A stretch of DNA of 36,678 bases, taken from Mesorhizobium sp. J18. Lineage in GTDB: Bacteria; Pseudomonadota; Alphaproteobacteria; Rhizobiales; Rhizobiaceae. Numbering within the stretch: position 1 is the first letter of the stretch; each line of letters begins with the position of its first letter. The position numbers were made by a program, and so were the translations under genes. Where the stretch lies: NCBI RefSeq assembly GCF_007829525.1, contig NZ_VLJP01000023.1, positions 155,291 through 191,968 on the forward strand. The letters run 5' to 3'. Below, in pieces: positions 24,440 through 33,590 of the stretch. The notes beneath the pieces were generated by a model. It was given only the letters and a program-made list of their open reading frames with translations, ran no database searches and was not told the DNA's origin.

Positions 24440-25282
24440 ATGGACGCCGCACAGCGTCACGCCATGGAGGTCGTGCGGTCCGCCGACCGGGATCGCTATC
24501 TCGCGGTGCTTTACGCTCCGGAGGAAAAACGCGGTCATCTCTTTGCTCTCTATGCGTTCAATGCCGAGATCGCGGCGATCCGTGATCGGATAAGGGATCC
24601 GCTGGCGGGCGAGATGCGGCTGCAATGGTGGCGCGACGTGCTTTCGTCGAATGGCGAGGCTGCGGCCGGCAATCCGCTGGCCGAGGCGCTTTTGCAGACG
24701 ATCGAGAAGAACCGCCTGCCGGTCCGATCCTTGCTCGACTATCTGGATGCAAGGGTCTTCGATCTTTATGACGACCCCATGCCCGGCCGCACCGACCTTG
24801 AAGGATATTGCGGCGAAACGGCTTCGGCGATCATCCAACTCGCCGCGATCATACTCGATGCTGCGAAAGCGCCCTCAATGGCGAGCCTGGCGGGCCATGC
24901 CGGCTGCGCCCAGGCAATTACCGGATTGCTCCGGCTGTTGCCGCTGCATCGGTCGCGCGGGCAGTGCTACGTACCCGCAGACCTCCTCGCCGCTGCCGGG
25001 ACTTCGAGGGACGCATTCCTTTCCGATGAGGGCGAGGGGGCGGGTGCTGCAGTGGCAGCTATGCTCGCTCTGGCGTACGAGCATCTTGCCGCCTTTGAAG
25101 CAGAGGCGGGTGCTATAACAGAAAGCCTTCGCTCCGCTTTCCTGCCCGTTGCACTTGTCCCGGCCTATCTCTTAAAAGTTGCAAGGATCGATCCGCTGCG
25201 AGAAATTGCGGACATTTCCGCGCCGCGACGGCACTGGCTCTTGTTGCGCCACGCGATGCGGGGCTGGAGTAGCGCCGGATGA
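24440..25282 (+). CDS. Squalene/phytoene synthase-like protein lacking both Asp motifs (NDUFAF6-like)
   Basis: A 280-residue protein with the all-helical squalene/phytoene synthase fold: HLFALYAFNAEIAAIRD at about 33-49, GEMRLQWWRDVL at about 57-68, YCGETASA at 123-130 and LLRLLPLHRSRGQCYVP at 163-179. In true synthases the first block carries DxxxD and the last carries a second DxxxD (as in LRDVxED). Here they read NAEIA and LRLLPLHRS, so the Mg-diphosphate sites are gone and prenyl condensation is unlikely. The ATG at 24440 is one base after the previous stop; a TTG at 24425 is an alternative. It overlaps the next gene by ATGA. Role by analogy: complex I assembly. Confidence 0.85.
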   Translation: MDAAQRHAMEVVRSADRDRYLAVLYAPEEKRGHLFALYAFNAEIAAIRDRIRDPLAGEMRLQWWRDVLSSNGEAAAGNPLAEALLQTIEKNRLPVRSLLDYLDARVFDLYDDPMPGRTDLEGYCGETASAIIQLAAIILDAAKAPSMASLAGHAGCAQAITGLLRLLPLHRSRGQCYVPADLLAAAGTSRDAFLSDEGEGAGAAVAAMLALAYEHLAAFEAEAGAITESLRSAFLPVALVPAYLLKVARIDPLREIADISAPRRHWLLLRHAMRGWSSAG

Positions 25283-27021
25283 CAATTGAACAGGATCACC
25301 ACAGGGCCACCGGCTGGCGTGCCGTGGCGCTGGAGATGATGGAAGGCACGCGCGAGGCTATCATACGCCTGCCGGTCACCGCGCTTTTCCTGCTGCTGAT
25401 GACGTTGAATGCCAGCCTCCTCATCGCAGACCGGGGCCTGTTCTCAATTGGCGGCGAGAAGGATTTCGTTCTTCCTTTCCTTGCCGCCGCGCTCGCCTCG
25501 CTGGCCGTCGGTCTCCTCTGTGAATCGCGCAATGCCGGACCCTGGCTGCGTCATGGCTGCGGTATTGTTGCCGGCACGATGGCATTCTGTCTGATATGGC
25601 TGCACGATGCGACCTATTCCTTGCGCTGGACACTGGTTGTGGCACTGGCTGGCCTTGTCGTCGTGTCACCCTACACGGCGCGCGGAACGGGAGCCGCATT
25701 GTGGCTTTTTGCCGTCCGGTTGGCTTTTGCCATCATCCTAGCCGCACTTGCCCTGTTTCTGTTCGCCGGCGGTATTTCGGCGATATTCGCCAGCCTGACC
25801 TATCTGTTCGGCATTGAGGTGCCGAATAACCTCTATCTGCATGTCTGGGCGGTCACAGGACTGCTTGCGGCCCCGCTTTTCGGTCTCGGCCAAATCCCCC
25901 GCGAATTTGCAGCCGAGCCGGATGCGACTGCCGCCGGCTTCATGGAGCGGGGGATGCGGGCGCTCGGGGATTTTGTCGCTGCGCCGCTGCTCATTGTCTA
26001 CGCCCTCATCCTGCACCTCTATGGGCTGAAGATATTGGTCACGGGTGAGGTGCCGCAGGGTCAAATCGGCTGGCTGGTTCTGGCCTTCGGCTTCTGCGTC
26101 TTCGGCTCCCTGATCGTGATCCACCCGTTTCTCAGCGCGGCAAGGGCGCCGACTAGGCTCCTGCTGCGCCTGTGGCCGTTCATGCTGCCGGTGCCGCTTC
26201 TCCTTCTCTTCTACGCCCTTGCGTTGAGGGTCGGACAATATGGGGTGACACCTGAACGGTTCCTGCTCGGGCTTTTTGGCATCGTCGCAGCGATCCTCCT
26301 GACGCTGCAGATTCTTCCGCGGACGCGAGGGGATATCCGCTACATGACAGCGCTACCGGTTATCGCTCTGGCGCTTGCGAGTTTCGGCCCTCAGGGAGCG
26401 GTGGCGACTGCTTTGCGCAGCCAGAGCGTGCGCTTCCTGACGATCGTCAACAATCCGCCGGTCGAGGGTGAACGTCACGACGAGGCTTTGTCGGCGCTGC
26501 GCTATCTCTCGAGCGAGAATGCAGCGCGACGTGTTGCCCCTGATGGATTTGACGATCGCAACGCTGGTGGGAGCGAGTATCGCGCCGTGGCTTTGGCCTG
26601 GGGGCTCGATCCCGATCGACCCCGTTTCGACAATGGCGAATACTTTACATTGAACTACCCGCAGTCAGGCGCCCTGGAAGTAGGCGACTTTGATCTGATG
26701 GTGCCGAATATCAGCGTATACGGAGGGAACGCTCAGCCGGGAGCCTTGAAACTGCCGGGCGGAGCTGCACTTGGCATTCGTCTGGACGAGAACGCGGTGG
26801 TGATTGCGAAAGGCGGATCCGAAACCCGCTTTGTGTTTAGCGCCGACGAGATACGTGGTCTGGTCGATAAGGGCCAGACCGAGACGCCCACCATTGTTCT
26901 CGAATCCGATGGCCGCAAGATTCTGCTCGTGCCTACCTTCATCAGCGGACGAGTGCGATCTGACCCGCAACTTACGGGCCTCAGCGGAACCTTGCTCCTG
27001 CGTGCACGCGACTGGCGGTAA
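25279..27021 (+). CDS. DUF4153 multi-pass membrane protein
   Basis: A 580-residue protein with roughly 10-11 hydrophobic helices in the first ~370 residues (for example LPVTALFLLLMTLNASLLIA and GIVAAILLTLQILPR) and a soluble C-terminal third containing two beta-rich blocks. It resembles the DUF4153 family, for which I know no established function. ATGA overlap with the preceding gene indicates co-translation with the squalene-synthase-like protein and the Mth938 protein. It ends the plus-strand yajC operon and is convergent with the pqqB-like gene 39 bp away; no good terminator is visible there. Confidence 0.8.
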   Translation: MTIEQDHHRATGWRAVALEMMEGTREAIIRLPVTALFLLLMTLNASLLIADRGLFSIGGEKDFVLPFLAAALASLAVGLLCESRNAGPWLRHGCGIVAGTMAFCLIWLHDATYSLRWTLVVALAGLVVVSPYTARGTGAALWLFAVRLAFAIILAALALFLFAGGISAIFASLTYLFGIEVPNNLYLHVWAVTGLLAAPLFGLGQIPREFAAEPDATAAGFMERGMRALGDFVAAPLLIVYALILHLYGLKILVTGEVPQGQIGWLVLAFGFCVFGSLIVIHPFLSAARAPTRLLLRLWPFMLPVPLLLLFYALALRVGQYGVTPERFLLGLFGIVAAILLTLQILPRTRGDIRYMTALPVIALALASFGPQGAVATALRSQSVRFLTIVNNPPVEGERHDEALSALRYLSSENAARRVAPDGFDDRNAGGSEYRAVALAWGLDPDRPRFDNGEYFTLNYPQSGALEVGDFDLMVPNISVYGGNAQPGALKLPGGAALGIRLDENAVVIAKGGSETRFVFSADEIRGLVDKGQTETPTIVLESDGRKILLVPTFISGRVRSDPQLTGLSGTLLLRARDWR

Positions 27022-27060
27022 ACCGTGCCTTCGGTTCGCCTTGCATATATTCAGGCAAGC

Positions 27061-27954
27061 TTAGACCATGATTTCCATGCCGTCTTGCCCGACTTCAAAG
27101 CCGGCGCGTTCAACGGCTTCCCGCTCCGGGCCGGGTCGCCAGATCGGATTTGTGTTGTTTATATGGATATAGAGCTTACGCCCGATATCCAGGGAAGCGA
27201 GCGCTTGCAGACTACCGTCCGGCCCGTCGATCGGCATATGCCCCATGCGACGTCCCGTCTTTTCGCCGGTGCCGGTGAGGCGCATTTCGTCGTCGGTGAA
27301 GAGCGTTCCGTCGAAAAGGACGAGATTCGCGCCGCGGATGCGGTCCGCCAGGGCCTCGGTCATCGCTCCGCAACCGGGAATATAATAGGCGCGGCGTTTC
27401 CCGCATATCAGCTCGACGCCCACGGTCTGCTCGCCTTCCTTTCCGACTTCGGGCTCTCCTTCCTCCATGAAAAGGGGAACCTTTCCCGGCACCGGGAACA
27501 ACAGCGCTTGCATGTCAGGTAGAAGCGAAAAGGGCTCGTTAAGGTGGACAGTTTGTCTTTGAACCAATTCACCATCGAGCACCCGGAAAACCGGGTTGTC
27601 ATCGATGATCTCCGCCAGAGCCGGTGTCATATAGATATCGAAGGGTTGTTTTTCCCGCAGCGTCAGCAGACCAGCGATATGGTCAATGTCGCCATTGGTC
27701 AGTAGTACGCTCCTGATCGGGCTGTTGCGCAAGCGCCGGGGATGGAGTTGCGCGTTAGCGCTAACCTGCTGACGAATGTCGGGTGAGGCGTTGAGGATCG
27801 CCCAGGTTTCACCATCGGAGCTGACTGCCACCGAGGACTGGGTCTGCGGAGAAATGCCGGAACCGGCTTTGCGGGCCGCCGCGCAATTCACGCAGCCGCA
27901 GTTCCATTGCGGAAGGCCGCCACCGGCTGCTGCTCCTAGAATCAGTACCCGCAT
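27061..27954 (-). CDS. pqqB: PqqB-like metallo-beta-lactamase-fold protein, solitary
   Basis: A 297-residue protein opening RVLILGAAAGGGLPQWNCGC, with Cys19, Cys21 and Cys24 in the CxCxxC zinc site typical of PqqB. The metal-binding loop reads LLTNGDIDHIAGLL (residues 84-97), the PqqB variant in which the first two His of HxHxDH are lacking. The C-terminal HINNTNPIW is also a PqqB signature. PqqB is an oxygenase-type step in pyrroloquinoline quinone synthesis. No pqqA, C, D or E lies next to it, which is unusual: either the rest is elsewhere or the protein has another job. The start is ATG 27954 by homology; GTG 27972 is possible. Confidence 0.88.
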   Translation of the reverse strand: MRVLILGAAAGGGLPQWNCGCVNCAAARKAGSGISPQTQSSVAVSSDGETWAILNASPDIRQQVSANAQLHPRRLRNSPIRSVLLTNGDIDHIAGLLTLREKQPFDIYMTPALAEIIDDNPVFRVLDGELVQRQTVHLNEPFSLLPDMQALLFPVPGKVPLFMEEGEPEVGKEGEQTVGVELICGKRRAYYIPGCGAMTEALADRIRGANLVLFDGTLFTDDEMRLTGTGEKTGRRMGHMPIDGPDGSLQALASLDIGRKLYIHINNTNPIWRPGPEREAVERAGFEVGQDGMEIMV

Positions 27955-28199
27955 GGAAGAAGTGTTCGGCACGCGTCGTCAAAACCTCAAAACAGGATTG
28001 CACTATAGCCAGCCGGCGTGAGGCAGTTTACTTCCATGCGACAGCTTACATCGACAAATTTTGGGCACGCGCCCAGCCATGCTCTGCTCCTGCCGGTTAA
28101 TATCGAACCATAGCGTCCGGCATCTTAGGGAAGGTTCGGTGGCGCCTCAATGCCATATTGGAGGCTGCCCATAACCGGATTCCACACCGAGTAGGGGCT

Positions 28200-29609
28200 C
28201 TATGCGGCTTCCTCGACGTTTCCGCCAAGGCCGAGCCAGCGGCGGCAATCCGCCAGCGCGCGGGCCGTCATGGCGCGTTTCCTGGCTTGCGACTTTTCCT
28301 TGCCTCGCAGTCGGCGTCCTTCCGTTTTCGGTGCCTCCACTGGAGGGAAGAGCCCGAAATTGATGTTCATCGGCTGAAATGACCGTTTGCCGCTTTCCTC
28401 GTCGGCAAGGATATGACCGCCGGTGATGTGGTTGAGCAGTGCCCCGAAAGCGGTGGTGACAGGAGGCGGTGACACAGGCAAGCCGAGACGCTCGGCTGCA
28501 GCGAACCGCCCCGCCAGCAGGCCCATGGAAGCGCTCTCGACATAACCTTCACACCCGGTGATCTGTCCGGCAAAGCGCAAGCCACGGCGTGACTTCAGTT
28601 GCAGCGTCCCGTCGAGCAAAGCTGGGGAGTTGAGATAGGTATTGCGGTGCAGTCCGCCTAGCCGGGCGAATTCCGCATTCTCCAACCCCGGAATCATCCG
28701 GAAAATGCGGGTCTGCTCCCCATATTTCAGCTTCGTCTGAAAGCCGACCATGTTGTAGAGCGTGCCAAGCGCATTGTCCTGTCGAAGCTGGACGACCGCA
28801 TAAGGCTTTTCGGAGGGTTTATGTGCATTTGTCAGGCCCATCGGCTTCATCGGGCCATGACGCAGCGTCTCGGGGCCGCGCTCGGCCATAACTTCGATTG
28901 GAAGGCATCCGTCGAAATAAGGCGTGCCTTCCCATTCCTTGAAGGCGGTTTTGTCACCTTCGATCAGTGCGGCGACAAATGCCTCATACTGCGCCTTGTC
29001 CATCGGACAGTTGATATAGTCCTTGCCTGTGCCTCCAGGGCCGACCTTGTCGTAGCGTGACTGGAACCAGCACACATCCATGTCGACCGTGTCGAAATGC
29101 ACGATCGGCGCGATGGCATCGAAGAAGGCGAGCGCGTCTGCCCCGGTCTCGGTGGCAATTGCTTCGGCAAGCGACGGCGCGGTCAACGGGCCGGTGGCGA
29201 TGATTGCCTGGTCCCAATCGGCCGGCGGAAGGGCGGATATCTCCTCCCGCACGATCTCGATGAGCGGATGGGCTTCGATCTCTCGCGTTACCGCAGCGGA
29301 GAAGCCTTCGCGATCGACGGCAAGGGCGCCGCCCGCCGGAACCTGGTTCGTATCCCCGGCGCGCATGATCAGAGATCCCGCAAGGCGTAACTCTGCATGG
29401 AGCAAACCGACGGCGTTGAGCTCCGCGTCGTCGGACCGGAAGGAATTCGAGCAAACCAGTTCGGCCAGCCCGTCGGTCTTGTGCGCATCGGTGCCGCGAA
29501 GCGGCCGCATCTCATGCAGGATGACGGGGACGCCAGCCTGGGCGATTTGCCAGGCTGCTTCGGAGCCGGCCAAACCGCCGCCGATGACGTGAACGGGCTT
29601 TGTACTCAT
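28200..29609 (-). CDS. trmFO: Methylenetetrahydrofolate--tRNA-(uracil-5-)-methyltransferase TrmFO
   Basis: A 469-residue flavoprotein that makes ribothymidine at position 54 of tRNAs using methylene-THF. The FAD-binding motif [12 protein letters not shown] is at 8-19. Cys53 ([11 protein letters not shown]) and Cys235 ([15 protein letters not shown]) match the two catalytic cysteines known in the family (Cys53 and Cys226 in B. subtilis). Further motifs are NYRGYT-like segments absent here, but [14 protein letters not shown] and [20 protein letters not shown] are clear family blocks. Length is normal. It lies downstream of the DUF1127 gene, separated by a strong terminator, so it likely has its own promoter. 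Confidence 0.96.
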   Translation of the reverse strand: MSTKPVHVIGGGLAGSEAAWQIAQAGVPVILHEMRPLRGTDAHKTDGLAELVCSNSFRSDDAELNAVGLLHAELRLAGSLIMRAGDTNQVPAGGALAVDREGFSAAVTREIEAHPLIEIVREEISALPPADWDQAIIATGPLTAPSLAEAIATETGADALAFFDAIAPIVHFDTVDMDVCWFQSRYDKVGPGGTGKDYINCPMDKAQYEAFVAALIEGDKTAFKEWEGTPYFDGCLPIEVMAERGPETLRHGPMKPMGLTNAHKPSEKPYAVVQLRQDNALGTLYNMVGFQTKLKYGEQTRIFRMIPGLENAEFARLGGLHRNTYLNSPALLDGTLQLKSRRGLRFAGQITGCEGYVESASMGLLAGRFAAAERLGLPVSPPPVTTAFGALLNHITGGHILADEESGKRSFQPMNINFGLFPPVEAPKTEGRRLRGKEKSQARKRAMTARALADCRRWLGLGGNVEEAA

Positions 29610-29672
29610 GGAGAAAGGAGATAGTCCGCCGGATGAGCGAATGCAACGCGCGGTTTACGGATGCACGTGCAG

Positions 29673-29720
29673 AAAAAACAACACCCGCCGGGGGAGGAGG
29701 TCCGGCGGGTGTCGTTTTGG
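29673..29720 (-). terminator. Strong intrinsic terminator after the DUF1127 gene
   Basis: ACACCCGCCGG at 29681-29691 pairs with CCGGCGGGTGT at 29702-29712 around a 10-base loop. On the minus strand the stem is followed by TGTTTTTT, and on the plus strand by CGTTTT, so it is near-symmetric but best on minus. It separates the DUF1127 gene from trmFO. Confidence 0.85.
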
Positions 29721-29798
29721 CCGACTGACAATCGGGAGGAGGAGAATGCCAGCCGTATCCGTCGAGGTTTGGGAGGAGGAAAACCCCGACGAAATTCC

Positions 29799-29939
29799 TT
29801 AAAGAGACTTGCGAGCGACGAAGGGAATGTCGCCGCGATTGATGCCGAGATCGTTCAGCTCCCGGTTCGAAAGGCGGCTCAGCTCATTCACGGTTTCCCG
29901 GTAGCGCCGCCAGTTGCGATAGTTGCGGATCAGGTTCAT
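29799..29939 (-). CDS. Small Arg-rich DUF1127 (YjiS-like) protein
   Basis: A 46-residue protein, too short for most ORF lists. It starts at ATG 29939 with MNLIRNYRNWRRYRETVNEL, continues SRLSNRELNDLGINRGDIPF and ends VARKSL. The L(S/T)xRELxDLGI(x)RxDI pattern is the DUF1127 signature, common and often multi-copy in Rhizobiales. In other species members have been linked to phosphate, carbon and stress physiology, with RNA-related effects; the role here is unknown. It is followed by a strong terminator and preceded by 331 bases of intergenic DNA with an inverted repeat, suggesting a separately regulated single-gene transcript. Confidence 0.93.
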   Translation of the reverse strand: MNLIRNYRNWRRYRETVNELSRLSNRELNDLGINRGDIPFVARKSL

Positions 29940-30028
29940 TGCAGTGCTCGTTTCTTTGTTTTGTTCGTGCCGACCAATGTCGTTGCGACCGTGAGATATG
30001 AGGCTTCAGAGCTTTTTTGAAGTGATGA

Positions 30029-30065
30029 TGTTGCATGGCAGCAATGCGTTTTGTGCATTGCAACA
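30029..30065. repeat. 12-bp inverted repeat upstream of DUF1127 gene (operator or hairpin)
   Basis: TGTTGCATGGCA at 30029-30040 and TGCATTGCAACA at 30054-30065 are inverted copies with 10 of 12 matches and a 13-bp spacer, centred about 110 bp upstream of the DUF1127 start. It could be a dimeric regulator site or a leader stem-loop. Confidence 0.45.
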
Positions 30066-30209
30066 TTAACAATATGTGTCCCGGTATGAGGGGCTCGATT
30101 CGAGTGTAAAGAGCCGAGGAGCGGAAGCTCGCCGACTTCCTGTCGGCCACGGCAAGTTGCAGCATTCGTTATTCGACCAAAAAACGCCGAATTTGTTGGC
30201 ATTTTCGCT

Positions 30210-30237
30210 TTGATCCACTAGGTCCTAATGATATAGA
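30210..30237 (+). promoter_or_regulatory. Candidate promoter of the tRNA-Leu gene
   Basis: TTGATC at 30210-30215 and TATAGA at 30232-30237 with a 16-bp spacer, about 33 bp before the mature tRNA 5' end. Confidence 0.45.
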
Positions 30238-30270
30238 ACGCCGCGCTTTCGGGGGCCTGAGGCTTTCGAA

Positions 30271-30355
30271 GCGGGTGTGGTGGAACTGGTAGACACGCAG
30301 GATTTAGGTTCCTGTGGCGCAAGCCGTGGGGGTTCAAGTCCCTCCACCCGCACCA
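30271..30355 (+). tRNA. tRNA-Leu (anticodon UAG)
   Basis: An 85-nt class II tRNA including an encoded CCA. The acceptor stem GCGGGTG (30271-30277) pairs with CACCCGC (30345-30351), followed by discriminator A and CCA (30353-30355). The anticodon stem is CAGGA/TCCTG (30298-30302/30310-30314), and the loop TTTAGGT gives anticodon TAG at 30305-30307. A long variable arm (around 30315-30330) and the T-arm GGGGGTTCAAGTCCCTC are present. It decodes CUA and, by wobble, other CUN leucine codons. Confidence 0.98.
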
Positions 30356-30445
30356 GGAAAGCCATTCCCGGCAAGACATTCCCGGCAGGCTGAGCGGTGA
30401 TGCGGCCGTCCAGGAGGACGGCCCAAGTGAACAAAGGTTTTATTG

Positions 30446-31909
30446 ATGCAGGTAACCGAGACGCTTAATTCAGGGCTCAAACGCGAGATCAAGGTCACCG
30501 TTCCAGCCAAAGACATGGAAGCCCGCCTTATGCAGCGGCTGGACGAAGCCAAGGGCAAGGTGCGCCTCAATGGCTTCCGTCCCGGCAAGGTGCCTGTGCA
30601 GCATCTGCGCAAGATCTACGGCAAGTCCTTCATGGCCGAGGTCGTGAACGAGATCCTTTCCGATTCTTCCTCTTCGATCCTCAGCGATCGCGGCGAAAAG
30701 CCGGCCATGCAGCCGGAAGTCAAGATGACGGAGGATGAGAAGGAAGCCGAGAAGATCCTCGCCGGCAATGCCGATTTCGAGTTCTCACTCTCCTATGAAG
30801 TCATTCCTCCTATCGAGCTGAAGGACTTCTCTGGCATCAAGATCAATCGTCCAGTCTATGACGTACCGGATACGGAAATCGAAGAGCAGGTGCGCCGCGT
30901 CACTGCCGATGCGCGCGAATACGAGCCAAAGAAGGGCAAGGCCGAGCTGTGGGACAAGGTGGCGATCGACTATGTCGGCAAGGTCGATGGAGAGCCTTTC
31001 GAAGGCGGTTCGGCAGAGGATTCGAACCTCATCCTGGGCTCTGGACAGTTCATTCCCGGCTTTGAGGATCAATTGGTCGGCGTAAAGGCAGGTGAGGAAA
31101 AGACCGTCACCGTGACCTTCCCCGAAACCTATCCGGCGGCGCATCTGGCCGGCAAGGAAGCGACCTTCGATGTGAAGGTGAAGGAAGTTTCCAAGCCGGA
31201 CGGCGTCGAGGTCAACGATGACGTCGCCAAGAAGCTTGGACTGGAATCCGCCGACCAGTTGCGCGAAATCATCCGGGGACAGCTCGAAAGCCAGTTTGGC
31301 AGCATTACCCGTCAGAAGGCGAAGCGACAGCTTCTCGACGCGCTTGACGAGGAATACAAGTTCGAGACCCCCTCCAGGCTGGTGGAGGCAGAGTTCGAGA
31401 ATATCTGGGGTCAGGTAACGCGTGACCTTGAGCAGGCTGGACGCAGCTTCGAGGACGAGGACACGACTGAGGAGGAGGCCCGCGGGGAATATCGTCGGCT
31501 GGCCGAACGTCGTGTGCGGCTCGGGCTGGTACTGGCCGAAATTGGTGAGCAAGCCGGCATTCAGGTCACCGACGAAGAGATGCAGCGCGCGCTTTTCGAC
31601 GCGATCCGTCGCTATCCGCAAAACCAGCAGCAGGAGATCTACGAGTTCTATCGTAGCAATCCCCAGGCGCTCGCCAGCATCCGCGCGCCGATCTTCGAGG
31701 AGAAGGTGGTAGATCATCTGCTGGAGAAGGCCTCGGTCACCGACACCAAGGTGACACGCGAGGAACTGATGGCCGACGACGAGGAAGAAACCGAGGCCAA
31801 GCCGGCAAAAAAAGCCAAGTCAACCGCAAAGAAGACTGAGGCCGAACCCAAGAGGAAGACTGCACCAAAGAAGAAAGCAGCCGAGAAGAAAGAGGAAGCC
31901 GGCGAATGA
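30446..31909 (+). CDS. tig: Trigger factor
   Basis: A 487-residue ribosome-associated chaperone and peptidyl-prolyl isomerase. The ribosome-docking signature GFRPGKVP is at 43-50. The FKBP-like domain is at about 160-250 ([20 protein letters not shown] and [15 protein letters not shown]), followed by the helical C-terminal domain. The last ~50 residues are a Lys/Ala/Glu-rich low-complexity tail. The ATG at 30446 has AAAGG eight bases upstream; the adjoining in-frame TTG at 30443 is less likely. It follows tRNA-Leu by 90 bp and ends in a terminator. In many bacteria tig precedes clpP-clpX-lon, which is not the case here. Confidence 0.96.
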   Translation: MQVTETLNSGLKREIKVTVPAKDMEARLMQRLDEAKGKVRLNGFRPGKVPVQHLRKIYGKSFMAEVVNEILSDSSSSILSDRGEKPAMQPEVKMTEDEKEAEKILAGNADFEFSLSYEVIPPIELKDFSGIKINRPVYDVPDTEIEEQVRRVTADAREYEPKKGKAELWDKVAIDYVGKVDGEPFEGGSAEDSNLILGSGQFIPGFEDQLVGVKAGEEKTVTVTFPETYPAAHLAGKEATFDVKVKEVSKPDGVEVNDDVAKKLGLESADQLREIIRGQLESQFGSITRQKAKRQLLDALDEEYKFETPSRLVEAEFENIWGQVTRDLEQAGRSFEDEDTTEEEARGEYRRLAERRVRLGLVLAEIGEQAGIQVTDEEMQRALFDAIRRYPQNQQQEIYEFYRSNPQALASIRAPIFEEKVVDHLLEKASVTDTKVTREELMADDEEETEAKPAKKAKSTAKKTEAEPKRKTAPKKKAAEKKEEAGE

Positions 31910-31929
31910 CCGGCTAACGCTCTGATGTC

Positions 31930-31958
31930 AAAAGGCCGCTCCACCGAGCGGCCTTTTT
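31930..31958 (+). terminator. Intrinsic terminator after tig
   Basis: AAAAGGCCGCTC at 31930-31941 pairs with GAGCGGCCTTTT at 31946-31957 around CACC, with a T-run following. It lies between the convergent tig and radC stops and can act in both directions. Confidence 0.9.
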
Positions 31959-31960
31959 CG

Positions 31961-32710
31961 TTAGATCAGGAGCAGGCCCTTCATGCTCACATGGCCGCTC
32001 TTGCCGATGATCACATGGTCATGCACCGAAATGCCAAGCGGCTTCGCTGTGTCGATAATCGTTTTCGTCATCTCGATGTCGGCGCGGGAAGGGGTAGGGT
32101 CGCCGGAAGGATGGTTGTGGACCAAAATGACCGCTGAAGCCGACAACTCGAGCGCACGGCGGACCACTTCACGCGGATAGACCGGCGTATGGTCGACAGT
32201 TCCAGTCTGCTGCACCTCGTCGGCGATCAACGTATTCTTCTTGTCGAGGAACAGGATGCGGAACTGCTCGCGCGTTTCGAACGCCATCGCAGCCCGGCAG
32301 TAGTCGACGACGGCACTCCAGGAGGAAAGCACCTGTTTCCGATGCACTTGGCTTTTCAGCATGCGCTGTGCCGCTGCGGCGACGATCTTGAGGTCAAGGG
32401 CCGCCGTCTTTCCGATGCCGGGGACCTCTGTCAGAAGATGTTCAGGCGCGCCGAGGACCTCGGCAAAAGAACCAAACCGCTTGATGAGAGCCTTGGCCAT
32501 GCCCTTGGTGTCCGCTCGGGGAATGGAGCGGAAAAGCAGGAGTTCCAGCATCTCATAATCGGTGAGGGAATCGCTGCCTGATTCTGCAAACCGGTTGCGC
32601 AAGCGTTCCCGATGGCCATGATAGTGAGGTTTTTCGGGAGTCTTCGTTTTCTTATGCAGAGCCGGAAAGGGCGCCTCGCCGAAAAATCCACGCTCGTCAT
32701 CGCTATTCAT
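31961..32710 (-). CDS. radC: RadC-family JAB domain protein
   Basis: A 249-residue protein of the RadC/YeeS type. A helix-hairpin-helix-like segment (about 90-110, [18 protein letters not shown]) precedes the C-terminal JAB/MPN domain, with the metal motif [14 protein letters not shown] near residue 197 and ILVHNH before it. The domain is complete. The historical DNA-repair role of RadC is not supported in later work, so its function is unsettled. It is the last gene of the minus-strand run transporter-sfsA-map-radC, 52 bp after map, and ends just before the shared terminator. Confidence 0.94.
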   Translation of the reverse strand: MNSDDERGFFGEAPFPALHKKTKTPEKPHYHGHRERLRNRFAESGSDSLTDYEMLELLLFRSIPRADTKGMAKALIKRFGSFAEVLGAPEHLLTEVPGIGKTAALDLKIVAAAAQRMLKSQVHRKQVLSSWSAVVDYCRAAMAFETREQFRILFLDKKNTLIADEVQQTGTVDHTPVYPREVVRRALELSASAVILVHNHPSGDPTPSRADIEMTKTIIDTAKPLGISVHDHVIIGKSGHVSMKGLLLI

Positions 32711-32762
32711 CGCCCCTCCCGCTGTTGTCAGCGAGGTCCCAACCGCTCACCGTAAGCGAATA

Positions 32763-33590
32763 TTAAGTAGGAAGGCCCGGCCGGTCGAGCCCTGCGAGTG
32801 AAAGCGTAAAGATTTCGCAGCCCGTTTCAGTCACACCCACCGTATGCTCGTATTGCGCCGAGAGAGAGCGGTCGCGGGTAACTGCCGTCCAGCCATCGGA
32901 AAGCACCTTCACATGCGGGCGGCCAAGATTGATCATGGGCTCTATTGTGAAGATCATGCCGGGGCGCATTTCGATGCCCTCATTCCGGCTGCCGTAATGC
33001 AGGATGTTCGGCGCGTCATGAAACAGCAGACCGACACCGTGCCCGCAGAAATCGCGTACGACGGAACAGCGCTCGCCTTCCGCATAGGTCTGGATCGCTG
33101 CGCCGATGGCGCCGGTGCGCGCACCGGGCTTTACGGCGGCCACACCGCGCATCAGACATTCATAGGTGACTTCCAGCAACCGTTCAGCGGCGCGTTTGAT
33201 CGTGCCGACCGGATACATGCGGCTCGAATCACCATGCCAGCCGTCGAGAATATAGGTGACGTCGATATTGACGATATCCCCATCCCTGAGCGGCTTGTCG
33301 TCAGGGATGCCGTGGCAAACCACGTGATTGATCGAAGTGCAGGTGGACTTGGTGTAGCCGCGATAGTTGAGTGTCGCGGGCAGGGCGCCATGGTCCATTC
33401 CGAATTCGAAGACGAAACGGTCGATGGCGTTGGTCGTCACTCCCGGAGCGACCAGCCCCGCCAATTCGTCGAGGCAGCGGGCGGTAAGCTGACAGGCCTT
33501 GCGCATACCCTCGAAAGCCTCCTCGCCATAGAGCCGTATCTGACCGGTATTGCGAAGAGGGGCTGTTTCGGCATCGAGATAAGTGGTCAT
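32763..33590 (-). CDS. map: Type I methionine aminopeptidase
   Basis: A 275-residue enzyme that removes the initiator Met from nascent proteins. All five metal ligands are present with family spacing: Asp110 (NIDVT), Asp121 (HGDSS), His184 (CGHGVG), Glu217 (FTIEPM) and Glu248 (AQYEHT), matching E. coli Asp97, Asp108, His171, Glu204 and Glu235. Substrate-binding His93 lies in VCHGIPDD. The ATG at 33590 overlaps the sfsA stop as ATGA, so the genes are coupled. Further upstream in-frame starts are not needed. The N-terminal ~25 residues exceed the E. coli form, as is usual in alphaproteobacteria. Confidence 0.97.
   Translation of the reverse strand: MTTYLDAETAPLRNTGQIRLYGEEAFEGMRKACQLTARCLDELAGLVAPGVTTNAIDRFVFEFGMDHGALPATLNYRGYTKSTCTSINHVVCHGIPDDKPLRDGDIVNIDVTYILDGWHGDSSRMYPVGTIKRAAERLLEVTYECLMRGVAAVKPGARTGAIGAAIQTYAEGERCSVVRDFCGHGVGLLFHDAPNILHYGSRNEGIEMRPGMIFTIEPMINLGRPHVKVLSDGWTAVTRDRSLSAQYEHTVGVTETGCEIFTLSLAGLDRPGLPT

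Larger units (their letters stand above)
29940..30270. other. Intergenic region between DUF1127 gene and tRNA-Leu
   Basis: These 331 bases are more AT-rich than the surroundings and contain no convincing gene; open frames of 88-93 codons on the minus strand look unlike proteins. They hold the DUF1127 promoter and leader (minus), the inverted repeat at 30029-30065 and a candidate tRNA promoter at 30210-30237. Confidence 0.6.

Noticed and set aside
29633-29728. 31-codon plus-strand frame preceded by GGAGAAAGGAG
   Set aside because: It reads straight through the strong terminator hairpin at 29681-29712 and matches no known small protein.
29884-30202. Minus-strand open frames of 88-93 codons between DUF1127 and tRNA-Leu
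   Set aside because: Overlapping frames without a ribosome site or family-like composition; one overlaps the DUF1127 gene in another frame.
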